From Limisphaerales bacterium (lineage in GTDB: Bacteria > Verrucomicrobiota > Verrucomicrobiia > Limisphaerales > UBA1100): a stretch of 64,000 nt of DNA. Positions 37,261-45,609 of this stretch are shown here, one piece after another. The translations under genes and the position numbers were made by a program. The first letter of the stretch is position 1; the number at the start of each line of letters is the position of its first letter. The stretch is taken from positions 1-64,000 of the forward strand of contig JACNJL010000057.1 of assembly GCA_014382585.1 (NCBI GenBank). The letters are read 5' to 3'. A model generated the notes under the pieces. The model did no database searches. It worked only from the letters and a program-made list of their open reading frames with translations, and was not told the DNA's origin.

Positions 37261-38156
37261 GCTTATTAGTCCTCGGTACTACTGCCCTCGATTCCATCAA
37301 AACCCCGCACGCGGAAAACCCGCGCCTCCTCGGCGGGTCTGCCAGCCACGCTGCAGTTGCTGCGAGCTTTTTCACCACGCCCCATCTCATTGGTGCGGTG
37401 GGCGATGATTTTCCACGCAAATATATCAACCTCTATCGCAAGCACGGTCTCAACCTCGAAGGCCTTCAACAGCTCAGCGGGCAAACCTTTCACTGGTCCG
37501 GCGAGTACGAGCTGAACATGAATCACCGCCGCACACTCGATACTGTGCTCGGCGTCATCGAAAATTTTTCACCCACCCTCACCGCCGCCCAAACGCGCTT
37601 GCCGTACGTCCTCCTTGCCAACTGCGCACCCGATTTGCAGGCCAACGTGCTCGACCAAATGCGGCGCCCGAAATTTGTGGTGGCAGACACCATGGATCTC
37701 TGGCTCAACATCGCCCGCGCTCCGCTGCTGAAGCTGCTGCCGCGCCTCGATTGCCTTGTGCTCAACGACAGCGAAGCCGCCCAACTCGCCGAAGAAGACA
37801 ACCCCATCGCCGCCCTCCCGCGTATTCATAAACTCGGCCCCAAATACGTAATCGTAAAAAAGGGCGAACACGGCGCCATCCTTTCCGGCCCACGCGGGCT
37901 GTTTGTGGCACCGGCTTATCCGCTCAAAAAAGTAGTGGACCCCACCGGCGCCGGCGACAGCTTCATCGGCGGCCTCATGGGCCACCTCACCAGCCAAAAA
38001 GGCAGCCCTGAAAAAAATCTACGTTCAGCGCTCATCCAAGGCACCATCACCGCCAGCTACTGTTGCGAAGCCTTCGGACTCAAGAAAACCACGAAGATTA
38101 AAAAAGCCGATATCACGAAACGTGTCCGTGAGTTAACGAAGATGGTGAAGTGGTGA
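37257..38156 (+). CDS. PfkB-family carbohydrate kinase
   Basis: The 299-residue protein starts at ATG 37257, overlapping thiE by four bases. It has the ribokinase fold: the substrate-site stretch LLGGSASHAAVAASFF, GAVGDDFPRKYINL and DPTGAGDSFIGG at residues 228-239 with catalytic base D234. The N-terminus MSLLVLGTTALDSIKTP and the late IKKADITKRV resemble a subgroup annotated only as 'sugar kinase'; substrate could be a sugar, a nucleoside or, given thiE, a vitamin precursor. The translational overlap suggests co-regulation with thiE. Confidence 0.9.
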   Translation: MSLLVLGTTALDSIKTPHAENPRLLGGSASHAAVAASFFTTPHLIGAVGDDFPRKYINLYRKHGLNLEGLQQLSGQTFHWSGEYELNMNHRRTLDTVLGVIENFSPTLTAAQTRLPYVLLANCAPDLQANVLDQMRRPKFVVADTMDLWLNIARAPLLKLLPRLDCLVLNDSEAAQLAEEDNPIAALPRIHKLGPKYVIVKKGEHGAILSGPRGLFVAPAYPLKKVVDPTGAGDSFIGGLMGHLTSQKGSPEKNLRSALIQGTITASYCCEAFGLKKTTKIKKADITKRVRELTKMVKW

Positions 38157-38207
38157 ATCGGGAATAGTGAGTGGGAATAGGATCTTTGATTTGGAAGTTG
38201 GCTAAAA

Positions 38208-38259
38208 GTAGGGCTCGCTCTCCGAGCACGCTGCGGCGGTTTCGGAAAACCGCCCTGCC
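38208..38259. repeat. GTAGGGC-type palindromic element, second member
   Basis: The 52-bp element begins GTAGGGC and ends GCCCTGCC and carries a strong hairpin, GGCGGTTT (38235-38242) with AAACCGCC (38247-38254). Its size and ends match the element at 4809-4861, though the interior differs. It lies between the PfkB gene and the tRNA gene, where it could serve as a terminator. Confidence 0.7.
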
Positions 38260-38306
38260 TCCCTCGACTCCCACAGCCCCTTTTGCTAAACTCAGCCCCT
38301 TCAAAC

Positions 38307-38380
38307 GCGGGTGTCGTACAATGGTAGTACGTGAGCTTCCCAAGCTTGAGACGTGGGTTCGATTCCCATCACCCGCTCCA
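38307..38380 (+). tRNA. tRNA-Gly (anticodon CCC)
   Basis: The 74-nt sequence folds as a full cloverleaf: acceptor stem GCGGGTG/CACCCGC, D-stem GTAC/GTAC around AATGGTA, anticodon stem TGAGC/GCTTG with loop TTCCCAA (anticodon CCC), T-arm GTGGG-TTCGATT-CCCAT, discriminator T and an encoded CCA end. It reads GGG glycine codons. No other tRNA is adjacent. Confidence 0.97.
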
Positions 38381-38436
38381 ATTCTTGTCTGAGTATTCGG
38401 TGGGGGAAACCTGTGGTTAAATGAGGGGGTGGGGTG

Positions 38437-40293
38437 TTAGTCCATTCCCAGCACGTACGTTTCAGAATAGCGCAAGGCGCCGGTGAAGGCATCGTGAAAC
38501 TGGAACATTACCTGGGGATGCGGGAAGGCAAACCAGCGCTCGCCATTCCGTTCCACAGGGTTGTTGAAGACGTTGTTTACTTGCACCACGCAATAGTGCG
38601 GGAAGGTGCGGTTTGCCCGCGGGATGTCGGCCATGGCGTAGCTGCTCCAGCGGATATCGCAGGCGCGTGGACCGTACTTGAATCTGCCGTTGGCCGGGCG
38701 GCCGCCTTCGTCCTTCATCGGCGCATGGTTGATGGAGTTGTGTGGGCCGCTTGCAAATTCATAGACGTTATCGGTGATCTTAATGGCGAAGCTGTTGTGC
38801 AGGTCGCCGGTGAGCACAAAGACGCCTTTGTCGAGCTTGTCCCAAAAATCGATGAGTTCCTCACGTTCCTTCAGGAACACCGTCCACGCATCATCTTTCT
38901 TAATGGTGAGCTGCTGGTCGTCTCCCCCTCCGCTGCCCACGTGGGGCACCATGAAATTCACTGAGGAGACGATGAAGATAAAGTCAGCCTTACTCTTGCT
39001 AATGTTGTCCTTAAGCCACTTTAGCTGTTGTTTGCCCAGCATGGTGGCCTTGGGGTTTGCTGGTTTGTCTACATTATGAAGGTTGCGGTGTGAACGGGTG
39101 TCGAGGAGGAAGAAATCGCAATTAGACACGCTGAACTTGCCGTAACATCGGCGGCCAATGGAGTAGCCCGCGGTACCGTCAGCCTTGGCCGGTGGATGGA
39201 TGCGGACTTTGGTGGGGCTAAGCACCTCCACGATGTCATACACTGCAGAGTTTGGATTACCCGGTTGGCCATCAAGCTTGGCATCGGGCACGCCGGCTGT
39301 GGGAGTGCCCCAGTGCACGTGTAGGTTGCCCAGTTCCTTATAGTTTAGTTTTGTAAAATCCGCCTCGGGATCCTCAAGTACATCGTTGTTTTTCTTGAAC
39401 TTGCCGGTGCCAAACCACGCGGATGAATTATGCTGTACGGGGTTGGCCCACGCGAGGTAGTCGAACCACGCTTTTGTGCCGATATCGCGAAAGACGGCGC
39501 GGCGATTGACGTAGCCCGCTTCGGCGGTTCCATAGATGTCATTGATCAGTTCGTGGTCGTCTGCAGTGTAGAAGGAGGGCACATGACGATGCCATTCACT
39601 CAGGTTACGGCCCCGCGTGAGGTAGGTTTTATAATTTTCCCAAACACCCACCACCGTTGGTGCCTTTTGAACGATGCGTGGGGCCTGTTGCATTGTGTCG
39701 AGGCCGACCTGGCGCAGCCAGTCTTTTGGAGAATAATCGCGGCGTTGTTCGTAGAGCCAGTCGCCATTGAGAATGGCGAAGTTGATGTCGTCGCGCACTT
39801 TTGCATTCAACGTTTTAAATACAGGGACGGTCGGCCCTGCGCTGTTGCCGCCGCCCCCTTGATTGTTGCCACAGGCAAACTCGAATTTAAAATTAAAGAG
39901 TCCCTTGGGGTTGCCCTTCGGGTTCTTGAAATCTACTGCGCGCGGCATGGTGCGGAAAGAGCCCTCCAGTTGATGATCATCGATACGGTAGTAATAACGC
40001 GTATTAGGTTTCAGCTTATTGATGGTGATGATGGCCGTGTTATCACGGGTGATGTCGGTCGTCTCAATGGATGCTTCGTGCGTGAACATATCTTTCTTGG
40101 TGCCGTAAAGAACCCTCACCTTGCCAGGGCGTTCGGTGCGCACCCACAGGCTCATGGAATCGGGTGCGGGCCTGCCGAGCATTGGCCCGTGGGTCACACG
40201 TGTCTCGGTGGGATTGCCATCGGGTAGCTGGGCTTGCGTTTCGAGGGCTAGATTTAGACTGAGTCCAAGCAGAAGGGTAATGGCAGTTTTCAT
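38437..40293 (-). CDS. PhoD-like phosphatase/phosphodiesterase, secreted
   Basis: The 618-residue protein has a signal peptide (MKTAITLLLGLSLNLALETQA). The N-terminal Ig-like domain (SLWVRTERPGKVRVLYGTKK and LKPNTRYYYRID) and the metallophosphatase domain (NFAILNGDWLYE, FYTADDHELINDIYG, VFVLTGDLHNSFAIKI and FASGPHNS) match the PhoD alkaline phosphatase group, which uses iron and calcium to release phosphate from phosphodiesters or monoesters outside the cell. It is a stand-alone gene on the minus strand facing the tRNA gene. Some members act on cell-surface teichoic acid-like polymers; the substrate here is not known. Confidence 0.9.
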   Translation of the reverse strand: MKTAITLLLGLSLNLALETQAQLPDGNPTETRVTHGPMLGRPAPDSMSLWVRTERPGKVRVLYGTKKDMFTHEASIETTDITRDNTAIITINKLKPNTRYYYRIDDHQLEGSFRTMPRAVDFKNPKGNPKGLFNFKFEFACGNNQGGGGNSAGPTVPVFKTLNAKVRDDINFAILNGDWLYEQRRDYSPKDWLRQVGLDTMQQAPRIVQKAPTVVGVWENYKTYLTRGRNLSEWHRHVPSFYTADDHELINDIYGTAEAGYVNRRAVFRDIGTKAWFDYLAWANPVQHNSSAWFGTGKFKKNNDVLEDPEADFTKLNYKELGNLHVHWGTPTAGVPDAKLDGQPGNPNSAVYDIVEVLSPTKVRIHPPAKADGTAGYSIGRRCYGKFSVSNCDFFLLDTRSHRNLHNVDKPANPKATMLGKQQLKWLKDNISKSKADFIFIVSSVNFMVPHVGSGGGDDQQLTIKKDDAWTVFLKEREELIDFWDKLDKGVFVLTGDLHNSFAIKITDNVYEFASGPHNSINHAPMKDEGGRPANGRFKYGPRACDIRWSSYAMADIPRANRTFPHYCVVQVNNVFNNPVERNGERWFAFPHPQVMFQFHDAFTGALRYSETYVLGMD

Positions 40294-40585
40294 AATTAAA
40301 ATGTGGGTGCTCGGAAGATAGGGGCAGAATTCAGACTGCGCAACACTGCGGTGTTACAAAAAAATTTCCCGAAGAAGGAGGGGGGATGGGGCCGAGCTTC
40401 TGCCGTCAAAAGAAGAAGGCGACACAAACAAAATAGAACGGAGAGCAGGGCTTACATTACTGAGAAAATCCCAACCCGCCATCGTAATTCAGGGAAACTC
40501 GGCCCCGCCCCAATTTAACGGTTCCACCTAATTCCCAAAAAGTACCCCATTTTATTTTGTGACGGGTACGGCGGGTGCAGCCCAA
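40294..40585. other. Intergenic region without recognised genes
   Basis: About 290 bases lie between the PhoD-like and MlaA-hydrolase genes, both on the minus strand. The sequence is A/G-rich near 40370-40450 on the plus strand. I see no RNA gene, clear promoter or perfect hairpin. It should contain the phoD-like promoter. Confidence 0.4.
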
Positions 40586-42406
40586 TTATTTCCAGCGAAT
40601 CACTTCACTAATGGCTTGGTGGACTTCTTTTTTCCAGAGTTGGCCCATGTGGCCGCCTTTTTCATTGTAAATGATTTGGTTGGGGAAGTTTTGGCGGAAC
40701 CAGTTCAGGTGCTCGTCGCTTAAAAGAAAGTCGTTGCTGGTGAGGACGAGGTGGAGGCTTTTGGCGGCGGTGGCGCCGGCTTGGCGTTGGCGGAGGTCGC
40801 TGGCGTTTGTGAGGGTGGCAACGGGGATGGTTTGTTGGGCGAGGTGGGGGGTGAGGATTTTTGTGAAATAATCTTCCCAGCTGAGGGCGTTGACGCGGTG
40901 GTAAAGACGGCGGCGGGCAGGGAGGTCGCGGCCTTCGAGGTTCAGGTGGCCGGAGAGGATGGCTTGGCGGAGGGTGATGCGATAGCTGAGGCCGATGAGG
41001 TACGAAGCTTCGGCGTCGGTGAAGGGCATGTTGGCGCCTTGCTCAGCGGTTTGTTTTTGGTTAACGGCGATCTTAAGCAGTGCGATTTGGCGGAGGGCTG
41101 CGGAGTCTTTGCCCGGGGTACGGTAGAGACGGTCGAGCGCTTTGAGGCCGTGGACGAGATCGAGCGGCGGGTTGATGGCGACGGCGTGTGCGTAGGTTTC
41201 GGGCGGGCTGGTGGCGGCGAGGTTGAGGGTGTACCAAGCGCCCATTGAAAAGCCGAGTAGCGACTGGCCGGTGAGGTGCGCTGCGCCGTGTTTGGTCGTG
41301 AGGTGGGCGGCGACGGATTGTTGGACGGCACGGATGGCGGCGAGGTCGTGTGGCATATAGCCGGGCAAATAATCGGCGGGGGCGCTGCGGATGAATTCCC
41401 AGTTGAAATTATTGCTGATGCAAACGACGTGGTAGCCTTCGGTGTGGGCTTGTTCGGCGAGGGCGAGGGCGCGGGTGCTGAGGCGGTGGCCACCGAGGCC
41501 GGGGAGGATCCACGCGATGGGGGCGGCTTTTTTTTGCAGCCATAGGGAAACGGTGAGGGGACGGGCGAAGTTTTTGGGTGTTACTTCGAGTTCATCCGCG
41601 AGCTTGGCGAAGTCTGGATTTTTTGGGCGCGAGTAAATCGCCATCAGCGTTTGTGTTTGGCCGGTATCTTCGGCAGAGCCGCCGAATTGGAGGTCGCGCA
41701 CTTGGGCATCGCGCTTGAGGGTATAATTCATTTTGGCGAGTTCATACGGATCGTACTCAGTCTTGAGCATTTGGCTTAGGGTGCGGCTGCTAAAGGAGAC
41801 GTGGTTGAAGCCCATCCCAATCCGGGCGGCGGGTGCAAGCGAGGCGGGATCAAGCCCCAATCCGGTAAAGCTGCCGAGCGCATCACGTTCAGAGGAGGCA
41901 CCCAGCACAGGGACGTACAAATACATTTTCGATTCCCAACCCCAATGGCCGAACACTTGGCCAAGGTCTTCGCCGGTGGAGGCGAGGTTGTATTTGTGCG
42001 TGGCCGGATCGCCCAAGCCGGCCACGCCGAGAGTGGTGTTGATGAGAAACCGTTTGGTCTCCGTGCCCGCGCCGCTCCATTTGCCCTGCAATAAATTACT
42101 GACGAGTCGTAGCGGATAAAACAGATTATTGCGAAAATTACGGACGCCCGTGCGAGCGGGCTTGGGGATGAGCGTGTTGTAAACGCCTACGGCCGGGTCC
42201 ACCGCATAGGCAAACAAAAATTCATTGAGCGCGAAGGAAGCACGGTTTACTGGCTCAATGGGGTCGGCCACCGAAGGCGTCATCAGCAGAGCGTCGGATG
42301 GATGTGATGCCTCCGGAAGCGAGTAGGTACGCGGCGCGGCGCATCCAATGCCGAGCAGGCCAAGGCAAACCATCAGCAGGACGAGGGATGGGTAAACAAA
42401 ACGCAT
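40586..42406 (-). CDS. MlaA (VacJ) lipoprotein fused to an alpha/beta hydrolase
   Basis: The 606-residue protein starts with a lipoprotein signal (MRFVYPSLVLLMVCLGLLGIGC, Cys22). Residues about 45-240 are an MlaA domain (DPIEPVNRASFALNEFLF, NFRNNLFYPLR, INTTLGVAGLGDPA, STGEDLGQVFGHWG), the outer-membrane part of the Mla phospholipid-trafficking system. Residues about 290-606 are an alpha/beta hydrolase with PIAWILPGLGGHRLS, nucleophile elbow GFSMG (S387), D559 (TSNDFLL) and H586 (GGHMG). The likely role is pulling phospholipid from the outer leaflet and cleaving it, a phospholipase-MlaA joined in one chain; this is inference. ATG 42406 creates the lipoprotein signal; the longer frame to 42472 does not. 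Confidence 0.85.
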   Translation of the reverse strand: MRFVYPSLVLLMVCLGLLGIGCAAPRTYSLPEASHPSDALLMTPSVADPIEPVNRASFALNEFLFAYAVDPAVGVYNTLIPKPARTGVRNFRNNLFYPLRLVSNLLQGKWSGAGTETKRFLINTTLGVAGLGDPATHKYNLASTGEDLGQVFGHWGWESKMYLYVPVLGASSERDALGSFTGLGLDPASLAPAARIGMGFNHVSFSSRTLSQMLKTEYDPYELAKMNYTLKRDAQVRDLQFGGSAEDTGQTQTLMAIYSRPKNPDFAKLADELEVTPKNFARPLTVSLWLQKKAAPIAWILPGLGGHRLSTRALALAEQAHTEGYHVVCISNNFNWEFIRSAPADYLPGYMPHDLAAIRAVQQSVAAHLTTKHGAAHLTGQSLLGFSMGAWYTLNLAATSPPETYAHAVAINPPLDLVHGLKALDRLYRTPGKDSAALRQIALLKIAVNQKQTAEQGANMPFTDAEASYLIGLSYRITLRQAILSGHLNLEGRDLPARRRLYHRVNALSWEDYFTKILTPHLAQQTIPVATLTNASDLRQRQAGATAAKSLHLVLTSNDFLLSDEHLNWFRQNFPNQIIYNEKGGHMGQLWKKEVHQAISEVIRWK

Positions 42407-42490
42407 AAGTAAACTGTAACGACACGGAACGCGTGGATAATCGCTCGGGCGCGCAATAAATAGCAAGCCCATCCGGCGAAAAATAAAACT

Positions 42491-43432
42491 TTACGGCCCG
42501 AATATTTTGCAATTGGGCAATGCCTTGCGCAGGGCCGCGGCTTGCGCGGGCGGGATGGGGCAATGTTTGATGGAGAGAAAGCGCAGCTTCGTGAGGCTGT
42601 ACAGCGGGGTCACGTCGGTTGCCTTATTGGAGGTCAACACGAGGCGGCGGAGTTGGGTGAGGCGCGCGAGGGGCTGGAGATTAGTCGCGCCGCAGCTGTC
42701 GAGTTCCAGCACCTCAAGTTGGGCGAGGTTAGCCAGCGGCTGCAGATCGTTGATGGGGGGATTGATGGAGAGCTGAAGCTCGCGCAGGGCGGTGAGTTTG
42801 GCCAACGGCTTGAGGTCGGCGATGCGGTTTTCATAGGCATAGATCACTTCCAGCTTGGATAGCCCCGCCAGCGGTGTGAGATTGGAAAGGCCATTTCTGC
42901 CGAGATCCACTTCGCGCAGTGCATGGCATTGAGCCAGCAAAGAAAGATCGCGCAATCGCATTGAGGCTAAATCAAGCTTCGTCACCCGCGCCCAGTCGGC
43001 GGGCGTGAGTGCGGCGTCCATCGGCATATCGAGCCCTGCCCGTACTGCCGCTTCAACGCGTTCCTGCGGGGACAAGCGTTTGGGTTTTACCTTGGGTTGA
43101 TTCGTTTGTGTTGGCTTGGTGAATTGTGGCGGATGAATTTTCACCCACGACGCCACCAGCTTTTGGGCGACGGCAATTTGTTTGGCCGACATATTTTCCG
43201 CGCAATCCCGTAGGTTTTCGCCGGCTACCACATCCCCATTGGTGGAAGCAATGGCATACCATTTGTAGGCTTGGACCAAATCCGCCTCGCCCTCCTCGGC
43301 GGCTTCAAAAAGTGTTGCCAAATCAAACTGCGCGCTTACATCGCCAGCCATTGCTTTCTCTTCAAGTTTATCCGCTTCCGATGAGCAGCCCACGGCCAAC
43401 AGGCCAATCACAGGAATCCAAAAAAAACGCAT
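42491..43432 (-). CDS. Lipoprotein with Sel1-like and leucine-rich repeats
   Basis: The 313-residue protein starts with a lipoprotein signal (MRFFWIPVIGLLAVGC, Cys16) from ATG 43432. A Sel1-like helical repeat follows (AGDVSAQFDLATLFEAAEEG...AYKWYAIAS), then a Lys/Pro/Gln-rich linker, then about seven leucine-rich repeats (ALREVDLGRNGLSNLTPLAGL, KLEVIYAYENRIADLKPLA, ALRELQLSI, QLEVLELDSCGATNLQPLA, QLRRLVLTSNKATDVTPL). The Sel1 and LRR parts both bind proteins, so an envelope-scaffold role is plausible. It is 39 bp from the flippase-like gene, on the same strand. Confidence 0.82.
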   Translation of the reverse strand: MRFFWIPVIGLLAVGCSSEADKLEEKAMAGDVSAQFDLATLFEAAEEGEADLVQAYKWYAIASTNGDVVAGENLRDCAENMSAKQIAVAQKLVASWVKIHPPQFTKPTQTNQPKVKPKRLSPQERVEAAVRAGLDMPMDAALTPADWARVTKLDLASMRLRDLSLLAQCHALREVDLGRNGLSNLTPLAGLSKLEVIYAYENRIADLKPLAKLTALRELQLSINPPINDLQPLANLAQLEVLELDSCGATNLQPLARLTQLRRLVLTSNKATDVTPLYSLTKLRFLSIKHCPIPPAQAAALRKALPNCKIFGP

Positions 43433-43471
43433 GACGAAGTGTAGAATTTGGTGAAGAAAATGCAATCGTTG

Positions 43472-44488
43472 TTAGCTTGCGTCTTCGGCTTGGGATTCGG
43501 TGCGCAGGGATTTCCAGGTGGCTTCACCGACGTAAAGTAGCAGCCAGCCGAGTGCCGCGAAAAACACATCGCGTCCGCGCCGCACGACCGCATACTGCGC
43601 GCCCAGCTCGTGGCCGTAGCCGAAGAGCGTGAACAGCCCCACCACGCTGAACTCCTGCACGCCCAGAGCGCCGGGCACCACGGTGTTAAACCCTCGCGCC
43701 ACGCTGATGAAGGCTTCGATTGCAAAGGCATCGGCCCACGTCACTTGCGCGCCGAGCAGATGGGCGACGACCATAATTTCCACGGTGTCGAACATCCAGC
43801 CGGCAAGATACGTGAGTGTGCACCAGCGGAAATATTTTCTGTCGCGATTGTAAAAAACATAAATTTCATCATCGAATTCGCGAATTTTTTTCTCCTTGGG
43901 CACCAGCGACTTCAGCCCAAATCCCAGTCGCCGCACCCACCCGATGAGCGTGGAGCAAAGCCCGTGTCGTTGGATGCGGAAAAGCAGCGCCATACACGTG
44001 AAGGCGAATAACGCGATGGCGGCGAATGCCCATTTGATTTCCGTGTGTTCCGCGGGCAACGCTACCGCCGCCACCGCAGCACCCAGCGCGATGAAGGTGG
44101 ATTGCGCCACCGACTGAGCCGTCTTCGATCGTACCGCCGCCGAGGCCGCGGTGACCATCGGCACGCCTTGGCGTTTGAGCAGCCCCACTTTCACCGCCTC
44201 GCCGCCCACGTACATACTGGGAATCACGTTGTTAATCGCTTCGCCAATGAGCCGAATGCTCCACACCACGCGAAATGGAATGCCCTTCAACGCCGTCGGC
44301 CCAAAGGTAAACTGCCAGCCGACGCAATCGATTGTGAACACGATCGCGTATGGAATGAGCGCCACGAACATCCACGGGCCGAGCTTGGCAAAGGGGTCGC
44401 GGATGTCCGTCCAGCCGGTGCGTTGGATGAACCACACAAACAACGCAAGGCCCACGGCGAGCAACAAGAAGCGCCATTTTTTTTTCAC
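43472..44488 (-). CDS. Lysylphosphatidylglycerol synthase/UPF0104-type membrane protein (flippase-like)
   Basis: The 338-residue protein has about eight hydrophobic helices (first: WRFLLLAVGLALFVWFI) and the family's AFAIEAFISVARGFNTVVPGALGVQE and EAINNVIPSMYVGGEAVK motifs, typical of the lysylphosphatidylglycerol-synthase-TM domain group that flips lipids. The start is GTG 44488 and overlaps the upstream stop by four bases (GTGA), so it is translated with the CDP-alcohol phosphotransferase-like gene. A joint role in making and moving a phospholipid or glycolipid is inferred. Confidence 0.85.
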   Translation of the reverse strand: MKKKWRFLLLAVGLALFVWFIQRTGWTDIRDPFAKLGPWMFVALIPYAIVFTIDCVGWQFTFGPTALKGIPFRVVWSIRLIGEAINNVIPSMYVGGEAVKVGLLKRQGVPMVTAASAAVRSKTAQSVAQSTFIALGAAVAAVALPAEHTEIKWAFAAIALFAFTCMALLFRIQRHGLCSTLIGWVRRLGFGLKSLVPKEKKIREFDDEIYVFYNRDRKYFRWCTLTYLAGWMFDTVEIMVVAHLLGAQVTWADAFAIEAFISVARGFNTVVPGALGVQEFSVVGLFTLFGYGHELGAQYAVVRRGRDVFFAALGWLLLYVGEATWKSLRTESQAEDAS

Positions 44489-45591
44489 GCGGTTACCTCC
44501 GCGTCATCGCGTTGATGCACCCACAGCGCCGCGATCCAAAACAAATGAACGCCAATCGCCGCCATCCATAGAAACCAATCAACGCGTTGCGCAATGACCA
44601 GCGCGAGCAGCAGCACGGAGAAATCGCGGTTGGCGGTTTTGTTGATAAACGACTGGAGCCGAACGTGAGCGCGCAGCATCACCGCGAAGAAAATCACCGT
44701 GCCCACTGCCGCAGAAAGCCCCAGCCACAACGCCGGACCACTGTTGCCGTTGAGTTTGTAAACCCCTGCGCCGAGGCCGGCGAACAGGCACAGTCGTACA
44801 ATTTGGTTCCCGCCCAATTCAATCCACTTGCCGATTGCAGTTTCCTTAAACCCCATCCGCGCGAGGTCGCCATCGATGCAGCCCATCACCGCCGAGAGTT
44901 GCAACAGCACCGCGCCGAGGATCATCCATTGGGGCAAACCAATCGTGAAACAAGCCGCCGCAACCACGCCCAGCAATGTGGCGAAAACAGAAACCTGGTT
45001 TGGCGTGACCCGCGTGTGAATCAGCAACCGCGACAATGGCCGACCCATCGGACGATTGAAATGCGTGTCCACAAGGCCATCGGTGGGGCTGCCCATCGTG
45101 TCCCAAAGGGCGTCCTCCGCCTGCGCGGCGCTGAGGCCATCCTTCACCGCACACGCCACGCCACGGGCATGGATGCGCGGGCGATCCGGCAACGAATCTT
45201 CCAACGAATTTTTCCATTCCGCCACCCAGCCGCACGGCAGCGGTTCGCGCGTTTCAGAAAATAATCGACCGCCTTCAGTCAGCACTTTTTTAAAATCCGG
45301 CAACTGCACCACCAATTGGCCGGAAGCGATGAGTGAATTTTCCTCCAACGGGGGCATCTCCTCTACCCAGTTCACCGCGGTCCCCAGTGCTTTGGCGCGC
45401 GTGAGCTTGGGCCGTTCGCCGGCGCAAACGAGAGTGATGTCCTCCGCGCCCGCACGGTGAGCAGTCATCACCAACCGATCCAGCACCGAAAGTCCCGCAA
45501 TCGTGCGGTGACACGCGGAGTCATCAGCCAATAAAAACACAGAAACACTCACAGCAAATTCCCGCGTACCCAACAACTCCTCCGCCCGCAA
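44485..45591 (-). CDS. CDP-alcohol phosphatidyltransferase-like protein with degenerate active-site motif
   Basis: The 368-residue protein has an N-terminal nucleotidyltransferase-like half (about 1-160), then a CDP-alcohol phosphotransferase membrane domain with HTRVTPNQVSVFATLLG and the motif SAVMGCIDGDLARMGFKETA. In the family motif D-x2-D-G-x2-A-R-x8-G-x3-D-x3-D, only the second aspartate (D240) is kept: the first is G237, the third is E258 and the fourth is N262, though G241, A244, R245 and G254 are in place. The fusion resembles bifunctional inositol-phosphate cytidylyltransferases. Start at TTG 45591 is uncertain (no ATG; GTG 45552 is possible). Activity may be lost or altered. Confidence 0.78.
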   Translation of the reverse strand: MRAEELLGTREFAVSVSVFLLADDSACHRTIAGLSVLDRLVMTAHRAGAEDITLVCAGERPKLTRAKALGTAVNWVEEMPPLEENSLIASGQLVVQLPDFKKVLTEGGRLFSETREPLPCGWVAEWKNSLEDSLPDRPRIHARGVACAVKDGLSAAQAEDALWDTMGSPTDGLVDTHFNRPMGRPLSRLLIHTRVTPNQVSVFATLLGVVAAACFTIGLPQWMILGAVLLQLSAVMGCIDGDLARMGFKETAIGKWIELGGNQIVRLCLFAGLGAGVYKLNGNSGPALWLGLSAAVGTVIFFAVMLRAHVRLQSFINKTANRDFSVLLLALVIAQRVDWFLWMAAIGVHLFWIAALWVHQRDDAEVTA

Positions 45592-45609
45592 AGCAAGGGA
45601 ATTTAGCGG

